Shown: positions 14,765 to 22,199 of the stretch, piece by piece
How positions within the stretch are numbered: position 1 is the stretch's first letter
Layout of the letters: each line of letters begins with the position of its first letter
Virus record (IMG/VR): IMGVR_UViG_3300005577_000017
Span: 1 to 39,265 of that record
From: a virus
DNA length: 39,265 bases
Direction: 5' to 3' (one strand)
Program-made: the position numbers and the translations under genes
The notes under the pieces: generated by a model
Databases searched by the model: none
What the model was told of the DNA's origin: nothing
Seen by the model: only the letters and a program-made list of their open reading frames with translations

Positions 14765-15617
14765 ACAAAAAGGCGGGGCGTTGGTCGAAGCGTCTTATCC
14801 GGATCCGAGGACGCCGCAACCGTTGAGCTTTACCGACATCCGGCGCAACACGAAGTTGGTCAAGCAAGCCCTTCAAGAAATCATGGTGAAGGACGTTGAC
14901 TACGGCACGACGCCAGGATGCGGCGACAAGCCAGGCTTGAAGAAGCCAGGATCCGAAAAGCTGTCGCTCCTTTTCAAGCTGGCGCTTTTCCCCCAGGTCG
15001 AGGACAAATCCGAGAACGGCGAATTTACCTATATCGTCCGGACAAAGGTCATCCATCAACCGACTGGAATCGAGCTTGGCGAAGGCGTCGGCGCCGCGTC
15101 CACGCTCGAAGATAAATACGCCTGGCGCGCGGCCGTGTGCGACGAGGAATTCGAATCGACGCCAGAGGAACGCCGTCGTATCAAGTGGGAAAAAGGCTAC
15201 AACGGCGGCAAGCCCACGTCGAAGAAGCAAGTCCGCGACAATCCCGCCGGCAAGCAGAACACCGTTCTAAAAATGGCGTCGAAGCGTTCGAAGGTCGATG
15301 CCGTGATCCAAGTTACCGGCGCGTCGGACATATTCAACCAGGGCGAGGACGACATCATCATTGATGAAAATCAGTCCCGCAATCCGTCGAAGCCCAAAGA
15401 AAAAGCGCCCACGCCGGCGGCCGGACAAACCAGGCAAGAAGCCCAGCCGTCAGAAGCCGAAGCCAGCCAGGAAAAGAAGCCCGTCGTCGCCGATGGCGTG
15501 AAAATGACTTCCAAGCGCGACGGCATTTGTAAGGGTTGCTCGAAGGAAATCAAGATCGGAAGCGAAATCGTTTGGAGCAAAGCGGCCGGCGCCTTCCATG
15601 CGGGGTGTGTCGCGTGA
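14754..15617 (+). CDS. Candidate ssDNA-annealing/recombination protein with C-terminal zinc knuckle
   Basis: The product is 287 residues. The N-terminal half has the conserved phage motif DYGTTPGCGDKP (about residues 49-60) followed by KKPGSEKL, found in a widespread family of phage DNA-metabolism proteins of Rad52-like or single-strand-annealing character. I recall the motif but cannot verify the fold. A middle Pro/Lys/Glu-rich linker (about 205-250) leads to a treble-clef-like zinc site with CKGC and HAGC. The ribosome-binding site is AAAGGAG. It is directly followed by a RecB-like nuclease gene with GTGA overlap, the usual pairing of an annealing protein with an exonuclease, as in the lambda Red or RecET systems. 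Confidence 0.6.
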   Translation: MDDKQKGGALVEASYPDPRTPQPLSFTDIRRNTKLVKQALQEIMVKDVDYGTTPGCGDKPGLKKPGSEKLSLLFKLALFPQVEDKSENGEFTYIVRTKVIHQPTGIELGEGVGAASTLEDKYAWRAAVCDEEFESTPEERRRIKWEKGYNGGKPTSKKQVRDNPAGKQNTVLKMASKRSKVDAVIQVTGASDIFNQGEDDIIIDENQSRNPSKPKEKAPTPAAGQTRQEAQPSEAEASQEKKPVVADGVKMTSKRDGICKGCSKEIKIGSEIVWSKAAGAFHAGCVA

Positions 15618-16240
15618 CGAAGCCCCAAGCGGTTGACTTCTTCGAATCGACGCATCGTTACTTCCTGAAAAAAAACGGGAAGGAATTGGTGGCCGTTTCG
15701 AAGGCGCTGGAAATAACCGGCGTCGTCAACTTCGACATGGTTCCTTTCGAGCAAAGAGAACGGGCGGCTTACATGGGCGAATGCGTCCATGAAGTCGCTC
15801 GTCTCTACGGCTTGGAAAGGCTGGACACCGACAACCTGGATCCCCTTCTCGTCGGTCATTTTGAAGCGATCAAAAAATATTACGCCAAGCAAGTCGCGCG
15901 AATTCTTTTTATCGAAACGATCGTCTACGACGAACGGCTTGGATACGCCGGCACGATCGACATCGTTTACCAGGATCACAAAAACCGCGTTTGTCTCGAC
16001 GACTTCAAGACCGGCGAGATCCTTCCAGGCGCGCGCTTTCAGCTTGCCCTATACAAACACGCTTTCGAGAAAAATTACGCCATCCCCGTTGATGAACGGG
16101 CATCGGTGTATGTGAACGGCGACGGAACTTTCGATCCGGCAAGGGATCGTGTCGTCTACAAAGAGAGGCAGGACTTCCACGATGCGATGAACATCCTGGG
16201 GACGGCCTACATCAAAATGAAATACAAGATCAAAACGTAG
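15614..16240 (+). CDS. PD-(D/E)XK nuclease, RecB-like
   Basis: The product is 208 residues from GTG 15614, overlapping the upstream stop. Motifs of the RecB/Cas4 nuclease core are visible: His59, Glu101, Asp116 in AGTIDIV, Asp130-Phe-Lys132 in LDDFKTGE, and Gln143 with Tyr147 in QLALYKHA. Mg-dependent DNA exonuclease activity is expected. It lies directly after the annealing protein, consistent with resection for recombination. No Fe-S cysteines are seen, unlike the nuclease at 16960. Confidence 0.8.
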   Translation: MTKPQAVDFFESTHRYFLKKNGKELVAVSKALEITGVVNFDMVPFEQRERAAYMGECVHEVARLYGLERLDTDNLDPLLVGHFEAIKKYYAKQVARILFIETIVYDERLGYAGTIDIVYQDHKNRVCLDDFKTGEILPGARFQLALYKHAFEKNYAIPVDERASVYVNGDGTFDPARDRVVYKERQDFHDAMNILGTAYIKMKYKIKT

Positions 16241-16250
16241 CGAGGCTCAC

Positions 16251-16946
16251 ATGATAAGCACAGCAGAGAACGGGAATCAGGTCGTAATCCAGGTCAAGGA
16301 CGACAAACAGCATTTAAGCCGCGCGGCGAATTTGGTCACGGCGGCCGATGCCCTCAAAGTCACTTCGGATCTCGAACAAGACCAGGCCGCCGAGCTTGGT
16401 CGGGATCTCAAAACGTATTTGGAGGAAGCGGAGAAATACTTCGCCCCCGAAATCGAAGCCGCCCACAAGCTCCATAAGAGCCTTTGCGCGAAGCGGAACG
16501 CGGTCATCGATCCGTTGAAGGCCGCGCTTCAACGCCTGGGTGGAAAGCTTGGCATCTATCAGGACGCCCAGCGCCGCAAGAAGGCCGAGGAAGAAGAAAA
16601 GGCTCGTCTGGCGGCGGAGGCGGCCGAGAAGAAAAAACAGGATGAACTTCTCGAAAAAGCGGCCGATGCGGACGCCGCCGGCAAGACCGAAAAAGCCGAA
16701 GAACTTCTGGAAAAGGCCGAGAACGTTTACGTCGCGCCGCGTCCGGTGGCGCCGGTGTCGAAGCCGGCTGGCGTTGCGCTTCTTTTCAACGTCGAAGTGA
16801 TCGTGAAGGACGCGAAGAAAATCCCCGATCAATACAAGATCGTCGACGAAGCGAAGCTCAAAAGGCACTTCAAGGAATCCAAATACACGATGGAAATCCC
16901 TGGCGTCGTGTTCGTCAAAAAACCAGTTTCAAGTTTCAGAGCATAG
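16251..16946 (+). CDS. Coiled-coil recombination-operon protein
   Basis: The product is 231 residues. A helical N-terminal half is followed by a Lys/Glu/Ala-rich coiled coil (about 100-160) and a compact C-terminal domain (about 180-231). Similar proteins often lie between recombination genes in phages, but their role is unknown. The gene sits between two nucleases of the same superfamily, so a structural or regulatory role in the resection complex is an inference. Confidence 0.65.
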   Translation: MISTAENGNQVVIQVKDDKQHLSRAANLVTAADALKVTSDLEQDQAAELGRDLKTYLEEAEKYFAPEIEAAHKLHKSLCAKRNAVIDPLKAALQRLGGKLGIYQDAQRRKKAEEEEKARLAAEAAEKKKQDELLEKAADADAAGKTEKAEELLEKAENVYVAPRPVAPVSKPAGVALLFNVEVIVKDAKKIPDQYKIVDEAKLKRHFKESKYTMEIPGVVFVKKPVSSFRA

Positions 16947-16959
16947 GAGAGCAAAAACA

Positions 16960-17652
16960 ATGCAGTTATCGACAAGCGCTTTGAACGTGTTCGCGGATTG
17001 TAAGCGGTGCTTTTATCTCGACAGGAAGATGAAGGCGGCGCGGCCGCGCGGGATCTTCCCCTCGCTTCCTGGCGGCGTCGACGGGATCCTGAAAAGCCGT
17101 CTTACCGCCTTTCGCGGCCAGCTTCCGCCGGCGTTGAACGTCCCCGAACTCGGGGGCTGGACGCTTTTCAAGGACGCGGACAAGCTCGAAAAATACCGCC
17201 AATGGAACAGCAAGGGCGCGCTGAAATACACCGACGATGCCGGCAACGTGCTTGTTGGCGGCCTGGACGACATTCTGCAAAACTCCGCCGGCGATCTTGT
17301 GGCCCCTTTGGACTACAAGACGAAGGGCGCGGAGCGCGAAGACGCGGCCGGATGCCCCGCCTACTATCAGCGCCAGCTTGACGTTTACGCGCTTCTCCTG
17401 TCGACGGAATACGACGTCGCGGACTTCGGCGTTCTCTTTGACTTCTGGCCGGTTGAATGCAAAAGCGGCCTCGTCAAATTCGAGTGCAAGCCCACGATCG
17501 CGGACGTGTCGGCCGCGCGCGGCAAGGCTCTTTTCGAAGAAGCCCTGGCCCTTCTGGAAAGCACGGAGCTTCCGGACGCGGATCCCAAATGCGAATATTG
17601 CCGGACTTTTTCCGGCCGGTCGGAGGCGATGAAAAAATGCCTGATCGGATAA
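16960..17652 (+). CDS. Cas4-like PD-(D/E)XK nuclease with four candidate Fe-S cysteines
   Basis: The product is 230 residues. The core shows Asp103 in GGLDDIL, Asp118-Tyr-Lys120 in LDYKTKG, and Gln139 with Tyr143 in QRQLDVYALLL. Cysteines lie as in Cas4/AddB-type [4Fe-4S] nucleases: Cys14 and Cys17 at the N-terminus (ADCKRC) and Cys211 and Cys214 at the C-terminus (KCEYC). The ribosome-binding site is TAGGAGA. No cas genes or CRISPR repeats are nearby, so a recombination role is more likely than spacer acquisition. Confidence 0.8.
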   Translation: MQLSTSALNVFADCKRCFYLDRKMKAARPRGIFPSLPGGVDGILKSRLTAFRGQLPPALNVPELGGWTLFKDADKLEKYRQWNSKGALKYTDDAGNVLVGGLDDILQNSAGDLVAPLDYKTKGAEREDAAGCPAYYQRQLDVYALLLSTEYDVADFGVLFDFWPVECKSGLVKFECKPTIADVSAARGKALFEEALALLESTELPDADPKCEYCRTFSGRSEAMKKCLIG

Positions 17653-17831
17653 TCCTCGTCGTCAAGAACGGCGTCGTTTACTACAGCGGCAAGGAACAGG
17701 TCGTCGGCGTCGGCCTTGTGGACAAGATCGCCCAGGCCAACGGTTTCATCTACGCCGAGCAATTCGTCCAGAAGTATGCCGGCCAGACGGTTGAACTCGA
17801 CGACAACTTGGAGGTTATGCCCATGCCGTAG
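17637..17831 (+). CDS. Small hypothetical protein
   Basis: The product is 64 residues from ATG 17637, overlapping the end of the Cas4-like gene by 16 bases. It is beta-rich at the start (RIILVVKNGVVYYS) and then helical. No family is recognised. It is the last gene before a new promoter. Confidence 0.55.
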   Translation: MPDRIILVVKNGVVYYSGKEQVVGVGLVDKIAQANGFIYAEQFVQKYAGQTVELDDNLEVMPMP

Positions 17832-17841
17832 CTATATTTTT

Positions 17842-17870
17842 TTGCCTTACCCGTTAAAAAATTTTAATCA
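17842..17870 (+). promoter_or_regulatory. Promoter for the replication operon
   Basis: The -35 TTGCCT (17842-17847), a 17-nt spacer and -10 TAATCA (17865-17870) form an AT-rich island in GC-rich DNA. The block 17856-17869 matches the motif AAAAANTTTTAATC also seen at 27253 and, with one change, at 13471. Confidence 0.55.
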
Positions 17871-17899
17871 GGATTCAACCGAAACGAATAAAGGAACCG

Positions 17900-18748
17900 A
17901 TGGCAAAGCAACGTAATACCGACACCGAGATATGGAAAGACCCCTGGTTTCGGAAGCTTCCCCCCCTTTATAAAACATTTTGGCGTTACCTTTGCGACAA
18001 CGTGGACGATGCCGGCGTTTGGAAGGAAGACTTGGATTTGGCCGCTTTTTTGATAGGCGAAAGCCTGGATAAGAAGCGCGCCTTTTTTTTGTTCAACGAG
18101 ACTAAAGAACGCCTGAAAGAATTTAAGCCTGGTTACTGGTGCATTTTAAGCTTTATTCCCTTCCATTATGGGGAGCTTCAAGACACCAATAACTTCCATA
18201 AAAAGGTGTTGTCTCTTGTCCGTCATCACGGAATCCAGGGGCTAGTTAGCCCCTCACCAGGGGCTAAAGACACAGACAAAGGCAAAGGTAAGGGTAAAGA
18301 CACCGAAGGGGATTCCAAAGGGGAAACAACCCTCGCGGCGTTTGAAGTGTTCTGGAATGCCTATCCCGCACGAAATGGGAAAAAGCTCCTCAAAAGCAAG
18401 GCTCTTATCGAGTTTCAAAAGCTCGACCAGGGGGAGATTCCAGCGCTTATGCAAGCCGTGAAGAACTACGCCGACAGCGGCCAATACCCGAAGGATCCGC
18501 CCCGCTTTTTCAAAGACGGTTATTGGCGGGATTGGATCGATAAGCCGGCCGCCCCGCAGAAGAAAGAATCGCCTGTCACCTGCCCCGTGCCTGGGTGTAT
18601 GAAGCAAATGCTCCAAGCCGAATACCTACGTCACCGCGAAGAATGCGAAAAGAAATTCCGCGCGGAGAATTCGAAGCCCTTACCGCCGGAGATCCGGACG
18701 ATGATTGACAGCATCACCGGCAAGAAGCCGGTAAAGGGCGCCGCATGA
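17900..18748 (+). CDS. Replication organiser, lambda O/DnaT-like
   Basis: The product is 282 residues. The N-terminal domain (about 1-105, with DPWFRKLPPLYKTFWRYL) resembles the winged-helix domain of phage replisome organisers. A low-complexity Lys/Gly linker (KGKGKGKD) follows, then a helical domain (about 145-205, AFEVFWNAYPARNGKKL) like the C-terminal part of DnaT/phage O-type proteins that load the host helicase. Near the end a CPVPGC-x13-HREEC pattern could bind zinc. No helicase, loader or polymerase is encoded elsewhere, so it likely recruits host DnaB. The DNA for the linker holds a palindrome, as lambda's origin lies inside O. Confidence 0.7.
   Translation: MAKQRNTDTEIWKDPWFRKLPPLYKTFWRYLCDNVDDAGVWKEDLDLAAFLIGESLDKKRAFFLFNETKERLKEFKPGYWCILSFIPFHYGELQDTNNFHKKVLSLVRHHGIQGLVSPSPGAKDTDKGKGKGKDTEGDSKGETTLAAFEVFWNAYPARNGKKLLKSKALIEFQKLDQGEIPALMQAVKNYADSGQYPKDPPRFFKDGYWRDWIDKPAAPQKKESPVTCPVPGCMKQMLQAEYLRHREECEKKFRAENSKPLPPEIRTMIDSITGKKPVKGAA
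18235..18303 (+). other. ori: Candidate replication origin inside the organiser gene
   Basis: CCAGGGGCTA occurs at 18235-18244 and 18257-18266, and its core is inverted at 18247-18254 (TAGCCCCT), giving an 8-bp palindrome with a 2-base loop plus a direct repeat. A purine-rich stretch with repeated AAAGG/AAGGG units follows to 18303. Location in the linker-coding part of an O-like gene is the main reason for calling it an origin. Confidence 0.45.
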
Positions 18749-18999
18749 AGGCAAAGATCACCAAGATTGACGAGAAGCCGTCAAAATTCGGTGGTCTTTT
18801 TTATTTTATTTTTTTCAAGCTCGAAGACGGACACAGCGCCAAGACGTGCATTTACCCGAACTATGGGAACGCGCGGCGCTGGCTTCCGGAAATCGGGAAA
18901 TGGAAGGCCGCATTGAAAGAGGGGCGCGAAGTTTGGCTTGACGGCCTCATGCTTCGCGGAAATCTCGTCGATGCGGATTCGCAATTCAAGACGACGTAA
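18745..18999 (+). CDS. Small hypothetical protein
   Basis: The product is 84 residues with an ATGA overlap to the replication organiser. It is beta-rich with a hydrophobic core (GGLFYFIFFKLEDG) and a central Trp/Lys region that could form an OB-like barrel. No family is recognised. Coupling to the replication gene suggests a role in DNA replication. Confidence 0.6.
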   Translation: MKAKITKIDEKPSKFGGLFYFIFFKLEDGHSAKTCIYPNYGNARRWLPEIGKWKAALKEGREVWLDGLMLRGNLVDADSQFKTT

Positions 19000-19016
19000 A
19001 AAAAGGAGTTAAACGA

Positions 19017-19526
19017 ATGACCTCAAAGAGCGAAAAAAAGAAGCGTGATGTCCAGACGGCGGCCGCGAACGACAACACCGAAGGCGCGGAAGTGAAAGAG
19101 CCGTTCAATAACGGCTTGAAGGAAGGCGTCGAAAAAGTCATGGGCAAAATCAAAGAGAAAAAGAAAAAACTCCCGAACATCGTCGAGACGGACGAACACC
19201 GCGTCGTCCAGGTGCGCTATGACTTCACGAAGCCGGAACTCGAAAAGATCGGCCAAGATCTCGCCCAGCGCCAGATCGATCTTGTCGAGATCGAGGACGA
19301 AAAGAAAGCCGTCGTCGCCAGCTTTTCGGAGCGCATCAAAGCCAAGAAGATCGACATCAACCGTTTTTCCCGCCAGATGCATGACGGATGGGAAAAGCGG
19401 GATCACAACTGCACTTTGGTGCTGGACTTCAAGAAGCGCGAAAAGCGCTGGAAGAACGTGGACACGAAAAAGATCGTCAAGGTCGAAGCGTTCGGGCCTG
19501 GCGACGATCAGAGAAGGTTTTTGTAA
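19017..19526 (+). CDS. Charged helical hypothetical protein
   Basis: The product is 169 residues, with a basic disordered N-terminus (first 60 residues, KEKKKK), a central coiled coil (about 75-115) and a C-terminal beta segment (NCTLVLDFKKREKRW). The ribosome-binding site is AAAAGGAG. The stop overlaps the next ATG (TAATG). No family is recognised. Confidence 0.6.
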   Translation: MTSKSEKKKRDVQTAAANDNTEGAEVKEPFNNGLKEGVEKVMGKIKEKKKKLPNIVETDEHRVVQVRYDFTKPELEKIGQDLAQRQIDLVEIEDEKKAVVASFSERIKAKKIDINRFSRQMHDGWEKRDHNCTLVLDFKKREKRWKNVDTKKIVKVEAFGPGDDQRRFL

Positions 19527-20020
19527 TGGGATTCGGGGGCGGATGGAATCGACAGCCGAAAACGTGTCCGGAATGCAACGGTCAGCGAACCGTTGACGGC
19601 CGGCCGTGCGCGCGGTGCAAGATGCGCGGCGTCGTCTATCCGCCCCGTATTTCGACGAAGCATGGCCGGACGGAATGCGCTGGCGGATGCGGCCAATCGA
19701 AGACCGGCGGCGCGAAGGCGCATCACTCGAAAGAGGAAGCGCAGTATTGCAATCAGCTTCGGCTTCTCGTTAAAGCCGGCGAGATCCGGAGCTATCGCGG
19801 CCAGGTGCGTTACGACATCCGCGATCGGCTGGGGAAGCCGTGCGGGTATCTGGCCGTCGATTTCGAAGTCACGCGCGCCGACGGACGGATCGAGATTCAC
19901 GAATACAAGGGATCCGGCTTTATGAATTCGCCGGAGTTTCGCCACAAGCGCGCGCTTTTTACATGGTGTCATCCTCACATCGAATATCACACGGTTGGCC
20001 GGAGGCAAATAGTCGCATAA
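19526..20020 (+). CDS. DUF1064-like nuclease with N-terminal zinc ribbon
   Basis: The product is 164 residues from ATG 19526. Residues 14-31 form a zinc ribbon (CPEC and CARC), with a further CAGGC. Residues about 66-155 match the DUF1064 pattern: SKEEAQY, then QVRYDI, Asp112 in AVDFEV, Glu126-Tyr-Lys128 in HEYKGS, and a final FTWCHP strand. DUF1064 proteins are PD-(D/E)XK-like and thought to act on branched DNA, perhaps as Holliday-junction resolvases. This is the third nuclease of that fold in the early operon. Start and stop overlap both neighbours (TAATG). Confidence 0.75.
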   Translation: MGFGGGWNRQPKTCPECNGQRTVDGRPCARCKMRGVVYPPRISTKHGRTECAGGCGQSKTGGAKAHHSKEEAQYCNQLRLLVKAGEIRSYRGQVRYDIRDRLGKPCGYLAVDFEVTRADGRIEIHEYKGSGFMNSPEFRHKRALFTWCHPHIEYHTVGRRQIVA

Positions 20021-20895
20021 TGCCGAGAATCAAATATCAGGAATTTCGTTTTTCAACGTCGTCACGCTCCATCATCCACAAAGCGAACGAGATCATCGAA
20101 GAATATCGCAAGCAGGGATTCGAGTTGACGCTTCGCCAGCTTTATTACCAATTCGTCGCGCGAGATCTGATCGCTAATTCTCAAAAAGAATATAAGCGCT
20201 TGGGATCGATCGTGAACGATGGCCGCCTGGCCGGATACATCGATTGGCTGGCGATCGTCGATCGGACGCGGAACCTTCAAGGGAACACGCATTGGAATTC
20301 GCCGGCCGAGATCATCCAAACAGCCGCGCGGACTTTTCGCTTCGATCTTTGGGAAGGCCAAGAATACCGGCCCGAAGTATGGATAGAAAAAGACGCGCTC
20401 GTTGGCGTCATCGAAGACGTTTGCCGCGAAAACGACGTGGACTTTTTTTCGTGTCGCGGTTACACGTCGCAATCCGAAATGTGGGTTGGCGCTCAAAGGT
20501 ATTTAAAAATGGCGAAGGCCGGCCAGACGCCGATCGTAATCCACCTGGGCGATCACGATCCTTCTGGAAAAGACATGACACGCGACATCGGCGATCGTAT
20601 GCGTCTTTTTATGGGCGGCGTCCAGGTGATCCGGATCGCGCTTAACTTCGATCAAGTGAGGAAATACAAACCGCCGCCAAACCCAGCGAAGATCACGGAT
20701 TCCCGCGCGCACGGATACATCCAGGAATTCGGTCGGGAATCTTGGGAGTTGGACGCGCTGGAACCGTCCGTAATTTCTAGGCTGATCTCGAAGACCATCG
20801 AAGATTACAGAGACGAAAATCTTTGGGAAGAAGCTTTGAAGCGCCAGGCCGAAGCCAGGACAAAGCTTGAAACGGTGGCAAAGAAAATCAAATGA
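20020..20895 (+). CDS. Spo11/Topo VI-A-like Toprim protein (mini-A type)
   Basis: The product is 291 residues. Residues about 35-85 look like the winged-helix CAP domain of Spo11/Topo VI A with a possible catalytic tyrosine in TLRQLYYQF (Tyr42 or Tyr43). Residues about 117-200 form a Toprim domain: Glu123 in VWIEKDAL and the DxD pair Asp178/Asp180 in GDHDPSG. There is no B subunit gene. Stand-alone 'mini-A' homologues of Topo VI A are known from mobile elements but their function is unknown. DNA cleavage by a 5'-phosphotyrosine link is the expected chemistry if the Tyr is active. It lies next to a resolvase-like nuclease, which suggests a joint role in replication or recombination intermediates. 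Confidence 0.7.
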   Translation: MPRIKYQEFRFSTSSRSIIHKANEIIEEYRKQGFELTLRQLYYQFVARDLIANSQKEYKRLGSIVNDGRLAGYIDWLAIVDRTRNLQGNTHWNSPAEIIQTAARTFRFDLWEGQEYRPEVWIEKDALVGVIEDVCRENDVDFFSCRGYTSQSEMWVGAQRYLKMAKAGQTPIVIHLGDHDPSGKDMTRDIGDRMRLFMGGVQVIRIALNFDQVRKYKPPPNPAKITDSRAHGYIQEFGRESWELDALEPSVISRLISKTIEDYRDENLWEEALKRQAEARTKLETVAKKIK

Positions 20896-21119
20896 CATCA
20901 CCAAACTGGTATTCGTTCGCTTTGAAGGAGATCGATCGCGCTATCGAAAACGGCCGCCGCTTAAAGCCTTTCGAAGACGAGTTTTTGAACGGCGACGGCA
21001 AGAACAGCGCCGGCATCCGGCGGCGTGTCGGCGTAGGCTTCTCGTTGAGCGAGGCACAGGAAAAGACGTTGCTTAGAATCCACGAACGCATGACCGAAGC
21101 CAAGCGGATTAAGTGGTGA
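20892..21119 (+). CDS. Small hypothetical protein
   Basis: The product is 75 residues with ATGA overlap to the Toprim gene. It is helical and basic, with WYSFALKEIDRAIENG at the start and a Lys/Arg-rich C-terminus. The stop overlaps the next GTG. No family is recognised. Confidence 0.6.
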   Translation: MTSPNWYSFALKEIDRAIENGRRLKPFEDEFLNGDGKNSAGIRRRVGVGFSLSEAQEKTLLRIHERMTEAKRIKW

Positions 21120-21283
21120 GCCACACGCCGGAAACGCACAAGTTTGTCGCCTATCGCAAGCGCAAGACTAAGGGAGTTTGGGCGAATCAATTTTATTCGA
21201 AACGCATCTGTCCAGTATGCGGGATCGCGGAAAAGATCTGGACGCCGATAAATAAAACCAAAAAGGAGAAGTCGAAATGCTGA
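21116..21283 (+). CDS. Small basic protein with CxxC motif
   Basis: The product is 55 residues from GTG 21116, overlapping the upstream stop and ending 7 bases inside the cold-shock gene. It is very basic, with one CPVC pair, half of a possible zinc knuckle. It may bind nucleic acid, perhaps as a dimer. Confidence 0.5.
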   Translation: MSHTPETHKFVAYRKRKTKGVWANQFYSKRICPVCGIAEKIWTPINKTKKEKSKC

Positions 21284-21483
21284 AAGGCAAAGTGAAGTGG
21301 TTTGATCCGAAAAAAGGTTATGGCTTCATCACGCCGGAAGACGGCTCGGACGACGTGTTCGTGCATCACAGCGGCATCGTGATGAACGGATACAAGACGC
21401 TGGACGACGGCGCGACAGTCGAATTCGAAACCGAAACCGGCAAGCGCGGCCTGAAAGCGATCAACGTTAAGGTGGCGGCATGA
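21277..21483 (+). CDS. csp: Cold-shock domain protein
   Basis: The product is 68 residues, the normal length for CspA-type proteins. Both RNA-binding motifs are intact: KGYGFIT (RNP1-like) and DVFVHHS (RNP2-like), with the conserved KWFDPKKG start. It is a five-stranded OB fold that binds single-stranded RNA or DNA and melts structure. It could act as an RNA chaperone for phage transcripts or as an anti-terminator, a known activity of CspA-family proteins. The ribosome-binding site is AAAAGGAG. Confidence 0.92.
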   Translation: MLKGKVKWFDPKKGYGFITPEDGSDDVFVHHSGIVMNGYKTLDDGATVEFETETGKRGLKAINVKVAA

Positions 21484-21848
21484 AGTCCAAAGCCAAAAAG
21501 CCGGCGACGTCTCTCCCGCCATCGCTGAAAAAAACGGCCGGAAAAACCAAGCCCACGCCCCCGCCGGCGCCGGCCCCGAAGCCGTCCGTCCGCGTCAACG
21601 TCCATCCCATCATCCAGGCCAGGGACAAAGGCGTTCTGAATCCGGAGGAATACAACGTCGGCGCTTTCGGCATGAGCGAGAGAACGCGCGCGGCGGTGCT
21701 GGCGCATCTGGAAGTCAAGGTCGAGGAATACGAGGGCTATCTTTACGGCGTCCGCGTTTTCCCGTCGGAGAGTATCCCCTTCGGCAAAGTCCATGTGTGC
21801 GATCCGAAGGCCAAGATCATCGACACCTTGACCGTGATCGAGGCGTAA
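21480..21848 (+). CDS. Hypothetical protein with Pro/Lys-rich N-terminus
   Basis: The product is 122 residues. The first 40 are disordered and rich in Pro, Lys and Ala, and the rest is a compact mixed fold (GAFGMSERTRAAVLAHLEVK). It has ATGA overlap with the cold-shock gene. No family is recognised. Confidence 0.6.
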   Translation: MKSKAKKPATSLPPSLKKTAGKTKPTPPPAPAPKPSVRVNVHPIIQARDKGVLNPEEYNVGAFGMSERTRAAVLAHLEVKVEEYEGYLYGVRVFPSESIPFGKVHVCDPKAKIIDTLTVIEA

Positions 21849-21851
21849 GAC

Positions 21852-22199
21852 GTGGACTTCATCCCGAAGAAAGTCGTTTGCGAACCGAGGCATCCCGATT
21901 TTTTTCCCGTGATCGGCCTCGAAATGAACGACAAAAACGGCAAGGAATACCACGACGGCGACGTTGTGCGCGTGTTCTACAAGATCGACGGCTTCAAGTA
22001 TCCGATGCTGGGCTTCATCCGGTATTCTTACGGCCGATTCGAAATCGTTTGCCCCTGGAAGCAGGGAAACGGCGTCCATCTGTATCACCTGGGCCTTAAC
22101 CCCGATCACGAAATCATCGGCCATATCTACAACGACGACAAGCTGATCGGCGATCAATTGAAACGAGAATTCAAAAAAGAAGGAGCAATTAAGGCATGA
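21852..22199 (+). CDS. YopX-like protein
   Basis: The product is 115 residues from GTG 21852. The segment GLEMNDKNGKEYHDGDVVRV matches the signature of the YopX family (a Gly-Leu, Asp-Lys-Asn-Gly, then Asp-Gly-Asp-Val pattern), small phage proteins of unknown function. The stop overlaps the next ATG. Confidence 0.6.
   Translation: MDFIPKKVVCEPRHPDFFPVIGLEMNDKNGKEYHDGDVVRVFYKIDGFKYPMLGFIRYSYGRFEIVCPWKQGNGVHLYHLGLNPDHEIIGHIYNDDKLIGDQLKREFKKEGAIKA

Noticed and set aside
16960-17652. CRISPR adaptation module because of the Cas4-like gene
   Set aside because: No repeat arrays or cas1/cas2 are present, and phages often carry Cas4-like nucleases for recombination.
17900-18748. Phage-encoded DnaC or helicase
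   Set aside because: No Walker motifs are present. The pattern fits an O/DnaT-type organiser.
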